The notes: generated from the sequence alone by a model not told the origin. Counted from the stretch's first letter, positions 9,411 to 18,302 are shown. The stretch: DNA of 64,000 nt from CAZHJK01 sp964533275 (GCA_964533275.1 CAZHJK010000002.1:62001-126000); one strand, 5' to 3'. A program made the numbers and translations.

Positions 9411-10142
9411 TTATAATAATTTAGTTATTTCATCTACCCTGTTTTCAGATATATCCTTATCTTGATTATCAATAATTTTATTTATAATTCCATCCTTCAA
9501 TACAACAATTCTATCTGCTAAGGTAAGTGCTTCTCTAACATCATGGGTAACAAAAATTATTGTAGTGTTTGTTTTCTTCCAAATATCTAATAGGGTCATA
9601 TGTAATTCTTTTTTTGTTTGTGCATCTAAGCTACCAAAGGGTTCATCCATTAATAAAACCTCTGGTGAAGTAACTAATGACCTAGCAATTGCCGTTCTTT
9701 GCTTCATTCCCCCTGATAATTGATTAGGGTAAAAGTCTTCAAATCCTTCAAGCTTAACCATTTTAATATACTTGGCTGATAGCTGGTTAATCTCCTTTTT
9801 AGAGAGTTTTTTGTGTGCAGCAGGAACCGTCCCCACTGCATTTTTCAAAGGAAATTCCACATTATCCTTAAGATTTTTCCATGTAAATAGCTGATCAAAC
9901 TCTTGAAAAACCATAACACACTCTTTCATAGGCTTTATAACTTCATTACCTTTAAACTTAATACTGCCTGAATCTTTTTTTATAAATCCCCCAATAAGGT
10001 TTAAAAGGGTTGTCTTTCCTTCCCCTGAGGGACCCACAAAACAAACAAATTCTCCCTCTTGTATGGTCAGGTTTATATTATCTAAAATAACTCTTTGGTC
10101 ATAGGTTTTTAAAAGATTTTCTATTTTAATAATACTACTCAT
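9411..10142 (-). CDS. Nitrate/sulfonate-family ABC transporter ATPase with in-frame insert
   Basis: A 243-residue ATP-binding subunit with Walker A GPSGEGKTT, signature LSGGMKQRTAIARSL, Walker B VLLMDEP and switch histidine in FVTHDVREA. The chosen ATG shares one base with the stop codon of the permease gene (TAATG) and has GGGGA eight bases before it, which suggests translational coupling. Compared with the TauB paralogue in this window it is nine residues longer between NVEF and the VKL segment; the extra AVGTVPAAH is encoded by a 27-bp palindrome-like insert described separately. It is the last gene of the wecE-like/GT2/ATP-grasp/SBP/permease run. The substrate is unknown. Confidence 0.83.
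   Translation of the reverse strand: MSSIIKIENLLKTYDQRVILDNINLTIQEGEFVCFVGPSGEGKTTLLNLIGGFIKKDSGSIKFKGNEVIKPMKECVMVFQEFDQLFTWKNLKDNVEFPLKNAVGTVPAAHKKLSKKEINQLSAKYIKMVKLEGFEDFYPNQLSGGMKQRTAIARSLVTSPEVLLMDEPFGSLDAQTKKELHMTLLDIWKKTNTTIIFVTHDVREALTLADRIVVLKDGIINKIIDNQDKDISENRVDEITKLL
9814..9840 (-). repeat. Short repeat element inserted in frame in an ABC ATPase
   Basis: On the minus strand the 27 bases read GCAGTGGGGACGG then TTCCTGCTGCACAC, with flanks TGCAG and CTGCA as inverted copies. They encode exactly the nine residues that the TauB paralogue lacks here. The GGGACGGT core recurs in the intergenic hairpin at 46321-46372, and related GGGAC/GGAAC hairpins lie at 17192-17216 and 40061-40083. 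Confidence 0.6.
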
Positions 10143-10924
10143 TATGATATTCCCCATTTTTTAATTGTACTATTTTCAACTTTACCAAACACAAGATCCT
10201 CTATTAAAATTCCAATAATTATTATCACTATAAGCCCTGCGAAAAGACCTGGCGTATCCATAAATACTCTCTTATTAAATATATACCATCCTATCCCTCC
10301 GCTTCCTCCGGAAGCTCCAAATATCATCTCTGCACTAATAGCTGCTCTCCATGCTCTTGCCCAGCCTATTTTTAACCCTGCAATAATATATGGTAAGGAT
10401 GCCGGTATATATATTTTAAATATAATCTTAAGTATATTAAACTCATAATTACGACCTATTTTTTTATAGACCTGGGGTATTGATTTAAAACCAGCTATCA
10501 TATTAAGAATCATTGGCCATAAAACAGAATGAATTATAATAAAGACCACAGCCTTACTGCCTGTCCCGATCCAAAGAATGATTAGGGGTAAAAGGGCTAT
10601 TCCTGGCAATGGGTGAAAAATTGAAACACAGGTATCAACAAAATTTTCAATTATTGGGTTTATTATTGAAAGTGATGACAAAATAACAGATAATATTACT
10701 GCTAAAATTAATCCCATGAGTATTAAACCTAAGGAAAATATCATCTGATTAATAATTTCACCACTTATAATAGATTGTACTAATGCCTTACCGATAAGCT
10801 CAAGGGAAGGAAATGCTAAAGGACTTATAGAAGAAAACTTTGCAATTGCTTCCCAGATAATCAAAATCAATATTATCCAAATAATTTTTAATCTATATTT
10901 TTTAAATACATTTTTACTCTTCAT
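10142..10924 (-). CDS. Nitrate/sulfonate-family ABC transporter permease
   Basis: About 260 residues with five to six hydrophobic segments and an EAA-type cytoplasmic loop near KIGRNYEFNILKIIFKIYIP. It forms the membrane pore of the importer with the ATPase downstream and the binding lipoprotein upstream. Three in-frame ATGs (10951, 10933, 10924) overlap the end of the binding-protein gene; none has a strong ribosome site. I chose the innermost one, at MKSKNVF, a typical positively charged start ahead of the first membrane segment. Its stop codon overlaps the ATPase start by one base. Confidence 0.8.
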   Translation of the reverse strand: MKSKNVFKKYRLKIIWIILILIIWEAIAKFSSISPLAFPSLELIGKALVQSIISGEIINQMIFSLGLILMGLILAVILSVILSSLSIINPIIENFVDTCVSIFHPLPGIALLPLIILWIGTGSKAVVFIIIHSVLWPMILNMIAGFKSIPQVYKKIGRNYEFNILKIIFKIYIPASLPYIIAGLKIGWARAWRAAISAEMIFGASGGSGGIGWYIFNKRVFMDTPGLFAGLIVIIIIGILIEDLVFGKVENSTIKKWGIS

Positions 10925-11873
10925 ATTCAACATTATCCCACATAATTTCATTTATGTCCTTATAGGTCTTTGATATATAATCTGTCTTATACATAAAATC
11001 TGAGAACTTTTTAGTGCCCTTAACTACTGTACTATAACTAGTGTCTTCTGATGTTATATATTCTAGAATTTCCTCTTCAGATATATCATAATATTCTGTT
11101 AGAATACTAGCTGCTTCCTCTGGATTTTTATTTATAAACTCTATAGCTTCTGCCACAGCTTCATTTAAAGCTTGGTATAATTCAGGACTTTCATCATGGA
11201 AATTTTTTGTTGTAACACCAATAATAAAACTATAATCTCCTCCAAAGGCTTCCTTTCCTGTTAGAATTTGATTATAACCATCATTTTTTAGTTCAGATTC
11301 TAAATATGGAGTTGCGGTGAAGTGTGCATTTACTTCATTTCCAGAAAGTAATGCATTCATTCCATCTGGATGGGATAATGTAACCAAAAGGTTGTCCATT
11401 TTTTGAGGATCATCGAATTCTCTATCACAAGCCATGGAAAGAAGTATATGCTGTACACTGCCCGGCTGAGGTAGTGCAATCCGATGTTCACTTGTAATAT
11501 CCTTTAGGGATGAAATATCCTCGGACGCAACTAAGCCTACAGGAACTGTGGATAATCCAGTAAAAATCTTCCAATCCATTCCCTTATCCCATCCAATATA
11601 AAATGGTGGAATAGCCATAAATCCAACATCTAATTTATCTGCTACCATTGCCTCTCTAATGGCTGCAGTATTTATCATTTGTTCCCACAGGACCTCTACT
11701 TCAGGTATTTCCTTTTCTAATAAGCCTTGGTGTCTCATAATCTGTATAGGAGCATATGCAATACCATATTGCTCAGCTATTCTTATTTCTTTAGTATCTT
11801 CACTACCCTGTGTTGTGCAGCCTTGGGTTATTAATAAAAGTAGTATAAACAAAATAATCATTAGTTTTTTCAT
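10914..11873 (-). CDS. NMT1/SsuA-family substrate-binding lipoprotein
   Basis: A 319-residue binding protein whose signal peptide ends in the lipobox TQGC. The fold family (NMT1/SsuA/NrtA) is suggested by the early IRIAEQYGIAYAP segment, the VGFMAIPPF region and the late EAIEFINKNPEEAASIL helix. The chosen ATG follows AAAGGTGAT by seven bases. This protein differs clearly from TauA in the same window, so the ligand is probably different; thiamine-precursor, sulfonate and other small molecules all bind proteins of this family. The gene lies 14 bases downstream of the ATP-grasp gene, in one transcription run with glycan-type genes, which is unusual for this transporter family. Confidence 0.8.
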   Translation of the reverse strand: MKKLMIILFILLLLITQGCTTQGSEDTKEIRIAEQYGIAYAPIQIMRHQGLLEKEIPEVEVLWEQMINTAAIREAMVADKLDVGFMAIPPFYIGWDKGMDWKIFTGLSTVPVGLVASEDISSLKDITSEHRIALPQPGSVQHILLSMACDREFDDPQKMDNLLVTLSHPDGMNALLSGNEVNAHFTATPYLESELKNDGYNQILTGKEAFGGDYSFIIGVTTKNFHDESPELYQALNEAVAEAIEFINKNPEEAASILTEYYDISEEEILEYITSEDTSYSTVVKGTKKFSDFMYKTDYISKTYKDINEIMWDNVEYEE

Positions 11874-11887
11874 TACTATCATCACCT

Positions 11888-13120
11888 TTACTCGTAATAT
11901 TTAGATTGAATTGCTAAATTATTATTACTCTCATTTAATATTTTTAAATTATCAAAGGTATTGTTAATATTCCTATATAATTCTTCTCTTCCTGCACCCA
12001 CTATAATTATATATCCTGCTCTAGCCGTAGCATTTTTAATTGTTTGAATTTCCATTCCTTTTGAAATATTATAACCCGCACTTATAACTCCTGGAAGTTT
12101 TAATAATGTTTTTATAGGGGTTATTTCCTTCACTTTTCCTGCATTGGCAAAAAATAATTGGACTGATAGATTTGATTTACTTTCTAAAGGAGAAGATTGT
12201 ATATCTGATATTTTGCCTTGTCCTAAGGAATGGTCTATTACTAGATCTAGTATATCTATTCCTGTTAAGTAGGGTATAAAAATATCCTCATAGGCTCCCC
12301 CAATTCTACAGGCTATTTCATTGACAAGGATCCCATCTCTACCAACAAGTAATTGTACATATAGGGGTCCATTCTGAATTTTAAATGCCTTTGTAATATC
12401 ATCATTGATCTTTTTGATTTCCTCATATTTATCAATGTGCTTTGTGGGAAAATCGTGGGCAAAGCAAATGCCTATATGCTTACCCCTTTGAAATATGCCT
12501 CTATCAGTTATAGTAAGTATGTAGGGTTTACCATCTATTACCCAGCTACTCACAGTTATTTCATCGCTTTCATAAAATTCTTCTAATAGTGCTTCTTCCT
12601 CTCTAGAATAACTTAGGGTATTTAATATATTATTTTCCACCTCTTTAGGAGTATTTAATTTAAAAACCCCTCTTTGCCCTTGGCTGTCTAAAGGTTTAAG
12701 AACTACTGGAAATTTCATTCCCTGGCAATCTCTTTTTTTAAAATCTTTATCTACAAACTTATATTTAACACTAGGTATATTGTACTTGGCAAAGGTATCC
12801 TTCATAATTTTTTTATTAGTAACAGCTTTTGCAGTAGGTACATCTAGAAAACTTGGTAAATTTAACTCAGAGGCAACCCTTGCTGCTGTATATATGGGCT
12901 GATCAGTTCCCAAGGTCATAATTCCATCTACTGAATATTTTTTAGCTGCCGCTATATTGCCTTCTACATCAAAGGTACTTACTACTTCATTGTATTTAGC
13001 ATACTTTCTACCAGGAGCATCTTCAAAATAATCTATTAAGACAACCTCATGTCCTTTTTCCTTCGCCCTTTTAATAGCATTTATTTGATTATTTCCTCCT
13101 CCTAAAATTTGTAATCTCAT
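11888..13120 (-). CDS. ATP-grasp ligase
   Basis: A 410-residue protein with an N-terminal Rossmann-like pre-ATP-grasp domain (LGGGNNQINAI) and a full ATP-grasp domain. Visible elements are VVLKPLDSQGQRGV (the lysine and glycine-rich loop), EEFYESDEITV and the metal-binding NEIACRIGG near residue 275. Such enzymes join a carboxylate to an amine, thiol or similar group via an acyl-phosphate; nearest named relatives are PurK, CarB and amino-acid ligases. It begins directly after the GT2 stop codon. Within this operon it could acylate an amino sugar with an amino acid, but that is inference from context only. Confidence 0.75.
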   Translation of the reverse strand: MRLQILGGGNNQINAIKRAKEKGHEVVLIDYFEDAPGRKYAKYNEVVSTFDVEGNIAAAKKYSVDGIMTLGTDQPIYTAARVASELNLPSFLDVPTAKAVTNKKIMKDTFAKYNIPSVKYKFVDKDFKKRDCQGMKFPVVLKPLDSQGQRGVFKLNTPKEVENNILNTLSYSREEEALLEEFYESDEITVSSWVIDGKPYILTITDRGIFQRGKHIGICFAHDFPTKHIDKYEEIKKINDDITKAFKIQNGPLYVQLLVGRDGILVNEIACRIGGAYEDIFIPYLTGIDILDLVIDHSLGQGKISDIQSSPLESKSNLSVQLFFANAGKVKEITPIKTLLKLPGVISAGYNISKGMEIQTIKNATARAGYIIIVGAGREELYRNINNTFDNLKILNESNNNLAIQSKYYE

Positions 13121-13861
13121 TTATGCCCTCCTATTATGATTAATGTCACTTGCAGGATTTCTGCTTTGAACAGAGAATTTTCCTGCTATTTTATAATAAT
13201 AAAATAAGTTCATAAAAAGTTTTAACAATTTTATCAAATTATAATTAGAATTCCCATATTTTCTATCCCTATGATTTACATAAACATTCCCAATATTTTT
13301 AGTAATCCTTAGAATAATAGCAGAAATATATACAAAGGGTGTATCATCCATTACTATCTCATCTAAAATTTTACGATTTATAATTCTATAGCTTCCCACC
13401 CTAATTTTTTTTGGTTTATCTAGACCCAATGTGAAAAATAAGTCCACAAGTTTAGAACCTAATTTTCTATAGAGTGGGTAATTCTCATTATTATAAACTC
13501 CATATACCACATCATATCCTTTATACATTTCATTAATCAATAATATTAAATCCTCTGGTTGATGCTCAAGATCATCATCCATAGTTACAATAAGATCTCC
13601 CTTAGCAATTCCCATCCCAATTTTAATAGCGGTCTGTTGACCAAGATTATCATTAAGTGAAATAACATTTATTACATTAAATCTTTCCTCTAATTCATTT
13701 AATTTTCTCAAGCTATCATCTTTAGAAAAATCATCTACCAAAATTATTTCATAATCTACATTAATTTTATCTAGGCTTTTAATAGTCCTGCATACAACCT
13801 CTTCAATTGAATAATAACTATTATATACAGGTATTACCACACTAACACTGGCATTATCCAT
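13121..13861 (-). CDS. GT2 polyprenyl-phosphate glycosyltransferase (ArnC/DPM1-like)
   Basis: A 246-residue family-2 glycosyltransferase. The N terminus has SVVIPVYNS, the nucleotide site LVDDFSKD, and the DxD-type metal site MDDDLEHQPED near residue 90. The conserved late motif R-x-YGNSNY matches enzymes that move a sugar from UDP or GDP to a polyprenyl phosphate (ArnC, GtrB, DPM1). The two C-terminal membrane helices seen in ArnC/GtrB are missing. The ATG follows GGAGGG by six bases and overlaps the aminotransferase stop by eight bases. It would make the lipid-linked donor that the GT39 protein needs. Confidence 0.78.
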   Translation of the reverse strand: MDNASVSVVIPVYNSYYSIEEVVCRTIKSLDKINVDYEIILVDDFSKDDSLRKLNELEERFNVINVISLNDNLGQQTAIKIGMGIAKGDLIVTMDDDLEHQPEDLILLINEMYKGYDVVYGVYNNENYPLYRKLGSKLVDLFFTLGLDKPKKIRVGSYRIINRKILDEIVMDDTPFVYISAIILRITKNIGNVYVNHRDRKYGNSNYNLIKLLKLFMNLFYYYKIAGKFSVQSRNPASDINHNRRA

Positions 13862-15005
13862 GATATCCCTCCAAAACTTTACATAATCTTTCAATTACAT
13901 AATCAATTTCCTCTTGCTTCATATCTGTATATAAGGGGAGTCTTAATAGGGTATTCCCTACTCTCTCTGTTATAGGCAAATCTAAAGGATTGTAACCTAA
14001 AGATGCTCCCATTGGAGAGCTATGCAGTGGAACAAAATGTATATATGCTTGAATATTATTTTCTTTTAAACTATCCATAATGTAATCTCTAGTTTTTTCA
14101 TTATTTAATATTATATAAAAGTTATGATAATTAGATTTATAGTCCTTTGGTATGTTTGTCATAGAGGTTATAATCCCTGTATCTACAAACTTTTGTAGAT
14201 GATATATATATGTTTTCACTAATTTTTCCCGTTTTAAAATTATCTCATCCATATCTAATAATTGAGAATAGAGCATTGCCATTAACACATCTGAAGGAGC
14301 ATAGCTAGACCCTATATCTACCCAGGAATACTTATCAATTTCACCCTTTAGAAATCTATTCCGATTAGTTCCCTTTTGCCGAATAATCTCTGCTCTTTCT
14401 ATTAACTTAGAATCTTTAATATTTATACTTAGGGCTCCACCTTCACCTGAAATATAATTTTTTGTGCTATGAAAGCTATAGCATCCTATATGACCCCATG
14501 TGCCCAGTGATTTATCCAAATATTTAGATCCAAGTGCTTGAGCAGCATCTTCTACAACATAGAGATTATGCTTTTCAGCCAGCTTCATAATCCCATCCAT
14601 TTCACAACCTATACCACCATAATGAACTGGAATAATTGCCTTTGTACGATCATTTATATTTTTCTCTACTTCTTCAACATCTATGGACAAGCTATTTTCA
14701 TAAATATCTACAAAAACCGGGACCCCACCATATAGCATTACAGCATTTGCTGTAGATGTAAAAGTATATGATGGCATTATTACCTCATCTCCCGGTTTAA
14801 TATCTATAAGTAACATAGCTAATTCCAGTGAGTGAGTTCCAGAGGTGGTTGTAAATACCTTCGTATCCATCAGTCTCTTTTCCAACAGTGTAATCACTTT
14901 ATTATTAAAATATCCATCACCGGAAATACTGCCCATTTTAAGTGCCTGTGTAATATATTCAATTTCATTACCTGTAAAATATATTTTATTAAAGGGAATT
15001 TTCAT
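13854..15005 (-). CDS. DegT-family sugar aminotransferase (WecE/RffA-like)
   Basis: A 383-residue PLP enzyme of the DegT/DnrJ/EryC1 family. Segments such as DIKPGDEVIMPSYTFTSTAN, VPVHYGG, VVEDAAQALGS, the PLP-lysine context SFHSTKNYISGEGG and IREKGTNR-like IIRQKGTNRNRF match E. coli WecE/RffA closely from memory. WecE makes dTDP-4-amino-4,6-dideoxygalactose by transamination of the 4-keto sugar; ArnB is a more distant relative. No dehydratase or nucleotidyltransferase is present here, so the keto sugar must come from elsewhere. It is the first gene of the run continuing into GT2, ATP-grasp and the ABC importer. Confidence 0.82.
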   Translation of the reverse strand: MKIPFNKIYFTGNEIEYITQALKMGSISGDGYFNNKVITLLEKRLMDTKVFTTTSGTHSLELAMLLIDIKPGDEVIMPSYTFTSTANAVMLYGGVPVFVDIYENSLSIDVEEVEKNINDRTKAIIPVHYGGIGCEMDGIMKLAEKHNLYVVEDAAQALGSKYLDKSLGTWGHIGCYSFHSTKNYISGEGGALSINIKDSKLIERAEIIRQKGTNRNRFLKGEIDKYSWVDIGSSYAPSDVLMAMLYSQLLDMDEIILKREKLVKTYIYHLQKFVDTGIITSMTNIPKDYKSNYHNFYIILNNEKTRDYIMDSLKENNIQAYIHFVPLHSSPMGASLGYNPLDLPITERVGNTLLRLPLYTDMKQEEIDYVIERLCKVLEGYHG

Positions 15006-15318
15006 AGAAAAGGACTCCTTATTTATTGTTAATTATACTTAAATAATTATAACATAAACTATATTTTAAGGTAGTGTGATTATGAGATCTAAAGGAGAGT
15101 CGGATTTGTTTATAGAAACCAAAAGCTTGATATATCAACAAACTCCCTTTATAACACAATTAATAGTATAAGATTTTCTTAATCAACATTACAAAAAATG
15201 ATAGTAAAACATCCTATATTATTAATTTTTTTGATAATTATTTAACATTATTATCAAAAATTGTCACTTAAAATAAGTGACATAAATACAATCCACACCT
15301 GTGGATTCACTACCGCCT
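15006..15318. other. Intergenic region before the aminotransferase operon
   Basis: About 310 bases holding the start region of the aminotransferase run (a minus-strand TATAAT at 15046-15051, no clear -35) and two hairpins near the phosphoesterase end. One is TTTTTGATAAT/ATTATCAAAAA (15228-15238 with 15250-15260), the other the terminator at 15262-15282. No gene is visible. Confidence 0.5.
15262..15282 (-). terminator. Terminator after the phosphoesterase gene
   Basis: Perfect 9-bp stem TGTCACTTA/TAAGTGACA with a 3-base loop, followed on the minus strand by ATTTTTGATAA. It ends the exonuclease III-phosphoesterase transcript. Confidence 0.75.
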
Positions 15319-16158
15319 TCATAAATTAGTAGCATCAAATCGAACAACAACTAATTCAGGCTGATTAAAAACCCTTATGGGAAAAATGCTATTCCCCAGT
15401 CCCCTACTTACTACCATAATAGTATTTCCCTCTTTATACATACCTTCAGTATACTTAGGGAAAAACCCTTGATCCGGAGCAACTAACCCACCAATAAAGG
15501 GTAGTCGAATTTGTCCACCATGGGCATGGCCTGAAAATACAAGATCTATTTTATTCTTTGCATATAAATCCATTAGTTCTGGTCTATGGGAAAGTAATAT
15601 CTTAAATTCCTCCTGATTATTCTCAGCTAGCTTGCCTAGATGCTGTTCTACAGCATCCTCTTCTAAATAAAAAGAGGGGTCTGATATACCCATTAAGGTT
15701 ATTTGGGAGGTAAACCCCTTTAATGTCAGAGCTTCATTTTCTAAAACATGAACCCCAGCTTTGGAAAGTTGGGCTGATATTTCAGGATAGTTCTCTAATC
15801 GGGCTTCATGATTTCCTGGTACATAGTAAATAGGGGCTATTTCAATTGCTCGACTTATAAATTCCATTGCAGTTTGAATATCTGTACGTCTGCTATCTAC
15901 CAAATCCCCTGTAATTACAATAATATCATGTTGAATAGATGATATCTCCTCCAGTAATTTATCTTGCCCTTCCCCAAATTCATCATTGTGAAGATCTGAA
16001 ATATGAAGGATTTTGTAGCCATGGAAATCCTCAGGAATCTTAGAATTTTTATAGTCCAACTTAGTCACTACGATATCATTGTTTTGCCCTATAGAAAATA
16101 TACTTAAACCTATTACTAATAAAAATATTATAATAACAATTTTAAATTTAGTTTTCAT
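15319..16158 (-). CDS. Membrane-anchored metallophosphoesterase
   Basis: A 279-residue calcineurin-like phosphoesterase of the YkuE/YaeI type. One N-terminal membrane helix precedes the metal-binding series: ISDLHNDEFG, TGDLVDS, PGNHEA, LLSHRPE and SGHAHGGQ, all with the expected Asp, Asn and His residues. The start is an ATG preceded by AAGGGGAAACT; a further 29 in-frame codons upstream have no ribosome site and run towards the exonuclease gene. The physiological substrate of this family in Gram-positive bacteria is not settled. A decayed second copy of this gene lies at 18843-19101. Confidence 0.85.
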   Translation of the reverse strand: MKTKFKIVIIIFLLVIGLSIFSIGQNNDIVVTKLDYKNSKIPEDFHGYKILHISDLHNDEFGEGQDKLLEEISSIQHDIIVITGDLVDSRRTDIQTAMEFISRAIEIAPIYYVPGNHEARLENYPEISAQLSKAGVHVLENEALTLKGFTSQITLMGISDPSFYLEEDAVEQHLGKLAENNQEEFKILLSHRPELMDLYAKNKIDLVFSGHAHGGQIRLPFIGGLVAPDQGFFPKYTEGMYKEGNTIMVVSRGLGNSIFPIRVFNQPELVVVRFDATNL

Positions 16159-16189
16159 AGTTTCCCCTTTTATCCTCATATTTAATGGA

Positions 16190-17017
16190 TTACAAATCAA
16201 TTTCAAGTAATATTGGTGTGTGATCTTGTCTTGGACCTGAATCAACTATTTCAGATTTAAGGACCTTATCTGCAATCCGATCACTCACCAGCCAATAGTC
16301 AATTCTCCAGCCTGAATTATTAATTTTACTTGTTTTAACACGTTGGGCCCACCAAGTGTAAATATCTTTAACATCACCGTGTATGTAGCGAAAGGTGTCT
16401 GTAAACCCTCTACCTAAAAGATTTGTAAAACCTTGACGTTCCTCATCTGTAAATCCAGCTGAACGACGATTGTTGTCAGGATGAGCCAAATCTATTTCCT
16501 TATGTGCTACATTGAAATCACCTGATGCAATTACATACTTTTCTTTATCCAAATCCGCTAGATAATCGGCATATTTTTCATCCCAGATTTGACGCTCTTC
16601 TAAACGTTTCAAACCATCCCCCGCATTAGGCGTATAGACCTGTGTTAAGTAAAAATTATCAAATTCTAATGTGATGATTCTACCCTCAGCATCCATGGTG
16701 CTTGGCGCACCAATTACTGGAAAACTAGGGCTTGGTTTTAAATGGTTCTTGTATAAAAACATGGTCCCTGCATAACTCTTGCGGGCAGGTTCTACTGAAC
16801 TATTCCAAACAATTTCATAATCTGAAAACTTCTCCTTCAAGATTTCCATATGCTTTTTAGTAGGGCCATTACTTGTTAACTTAGTTTCCTGCAGGGCTAT
16901 AATTTCTGGATTATGTTCTATAATCCTATCTAAGACCTTCCGGCTTAATAAAGCTCGTGCTGAATCACTTGTTAATGCTGCATTTAACGAATCAATATTC
17001 CATGAAATAAACCTCAA
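16190..17017 (-). CDS. xth: Exodeoxyribonuclease III (AP endonuclease)
   Basis: A 275-residue enzyme of base-excision repair that removes 3' blocks and cuts at abasic sites. Visible family motifs are SWNIDSLNA at the N terminus, LQETKL with the metal-binding Glu, GDFNVAHKEIDL, and the C-terminal RIDYWLVSD and QDHTPI with the catalytic His. The start is a TTG six bases after AAAGGAGGG; the longer in-frame ATG is unsupported. It is followed after 31 bases by the phosphoesterase gene and is probably co-transcribed. Confidence 0.9.
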   Translation of the reverse strand: MRFISWNIDSLNAALTSDSARALLSRKVLDRIIEHNPEIIALQETKLTSNGPTKKHMEILKEKFSDYEIVWNSSVEPARKSYAGTMFLYKNHLKPSPSFPVIGAPSTMDAEGRIITLEFDNFYLTQVYTPNAGDGLKRLEERQIWDEKYADYLADLDKEKYVIASGDFNVAHKEIDLAHPDNNRRSAGFTDEERQGFTNLLGRGFTDTFRYIHGDVKDIYTWWAQRVKTSKINNSGWRIDYWLVSDRIADKVLKSEIVDSGPRQDHTPILLEIDL

Positions 17018-17191
17018 TGTATTCCCTCCTTTTATAATGTACTTGAAATGATAAAACATAGGCAAAGTTTAGTTTACCTATGTTTATTTGTTTACATCTC
17101 CTCTTATATCACTCTAATTAATTTATACCCTAGTTTTTTGTATTCCCCCATATATTTTTAGGTTGAGTTTAAAATCTTGAGGGACAATTGA

Positions 17192-17216
17192 AACCGCAGG
17201 GACAGTCCCCTCGGTT
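17192..17216. repeat. GGGAC-type hairpin
   Basis: AACCG/CGGTT and GGGA/TCCC arms with a CAG loop and a 2x2 internal loop, in the gap between ybaK and xth. It resembles the hairpins at 40061-40083 and 46321-46372. Confidence 0.5.
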
Positions 17217-17261
17217 CTCCATAATAACAAGTGACATCTAACTTAATATTTTATTTTTATA

Positions 17262-17723
17262 TTATTTCCTAATTCGAACAACCTTACCTTTATTTACTTT
17301 TAATAATTCCGAAACTTTTACCTTTATCAATGAATTTGTTGTACCTCCACCTGTATATACATATTCTAGTTCTAATACCTTTGGGTCAACTAAAAAAATC
17401 GCTTCAAATCCGAAGGATGGAACTGCACCTATTGGAAAACCAGTGTTTTTTAAAACCTCTTCTTCATTAGCCATAATAGGTCGTTCTATCTTTAGTGCCT
17501 TGGCTACCCTCTTTGAGCTCGCTCTGTCCGTGCCCATAACGATAGCAACAATAAAATTACCCTCTGTATCAACCATACAGATGTTTTTTACAATCTCATT
17601 TGCTGTGCAATTTACAGCTACAGCAGCTTCCTCAACAGTATGACAAGATTCCTCAAATTCCAAATGCTCTGCCTCTAAGCCGGTTATGCGTATGTAATCC
17701 TTAATCTTTCTAATATAATCCAC
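17262..17723 (-). CDS. YbaK/EbsC family aminoacyl-tRNA deacylase
   Basis: A 153-residue single-domain protein of the YbaK/ProRS-editing family, which hydrolyses mischarged aminoacyl-tRNA such as Cys-tRNA(Pro). The recognisable parts are the SSKRVAKAL helix with the family lysine, the G-PIGAVPSFG loop and the final YTGGGTTNSLIKV segment. Length is standard. It stands between the permease pair and exonuclease III with its own ribosome site, and no operon partner is obvious. Which tRNA it edits cannot be told from sequence. Confidence 0.83.
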   Translation of the reverse strand: MDYIRKIKDYIRITGLEAEHLEFEESCHTVEEAAVAVNCTANEIVKNICMVDTEGNFIVAIVMGTDRASSKRVAKALKIERPIMANEEEVLKNTGFPIGAVPSFGFEAIFLVDPKVLELEYVYTGGGTTNSLIKVKVSELLKVNKGKVVRIRK

Positions 17724-17762
17724 CTAGTTTCACTCCTTTTATAGCATTTAACATAATCGCTA

Positions 17763-18302
17763 TTAATTGCCTATTTCCTCAGCATTTCTATATATTTCTT
17801 TAATTTCATCCTTGGAAAACATTGTAGATAAAATAAAGGCGATAACAATAATTCCTGGTATGGCTATAAAAAGTCTAGTTAGTGCAAATTTCAATCCCAG
17901 GGAAGACGCCTCAAAAAGAAACATGGGAATCTTAGTTGTTGACCATGCCCCTATAAATATTAGTATATTGCTAAACTTTACTCCTTTTTTCATTAATACA
18001 GCAGCTACAGGGAAGGCGCCATAAAGAGGACCGGCTGCAGCTGATCCAATGAATATAGCTATTAATATTCCTATTAAACCAGAATCCTCACCCATATATT
18101 TAACCATGGTTTCCCTGGGAACCCAAATGTCTAGAAGACCTAATAGTATAAAAATTGGTGGAATGACAAAAAGCATCTCTTTAAATGAGTAAGCAGTTAT
18201 ACTTAATGCTTCCATTCCCAGGGTTTTATTATAGAATGTCAAAATTACTAATACTATGGATACAATAATAAATAAACGATATCTTTTTATAATATTTTTC
18301 AT
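17763..18302 (-). CDS. Permease half-protein, ArsP/DUF318 family (second gene)
   Basis: A 179-residue membrane protein with about five hydrophobic segments. The motif GSAAAGPLYGAFPVAAVLMKK followed by FIGAWSTTKIPM is typical of the PF03773 (ArsP_1/DUF318) permease family, whose single-chain members are about 300-350 residues. The gene overlaps its upstream partner by four bases (ATGA), so the two halves are probably made in equal amounts and pair into one transporter. Characterised relatives export organoarsenicals; other substrates are likely for many members. No redox or arsenic genes are adjacent. Confidence 0.7.
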   Translation of the reverse strand: MKNIIKRYRLFIIVSIVLVILTFYNKTLGMEALSITAYSFKEMLFVIPPIFILLGLLDIWVPRETMVKYMGEDSGLIGILIAIFIGSAAAGPLYGAFPVAAVLMKKGVKFSNILIFIGAWSTTKIPMFLFEASSLGLKFALTRLFIAIPGIIVIAFILSTMFSKDEIKEIYRNAEEIGN

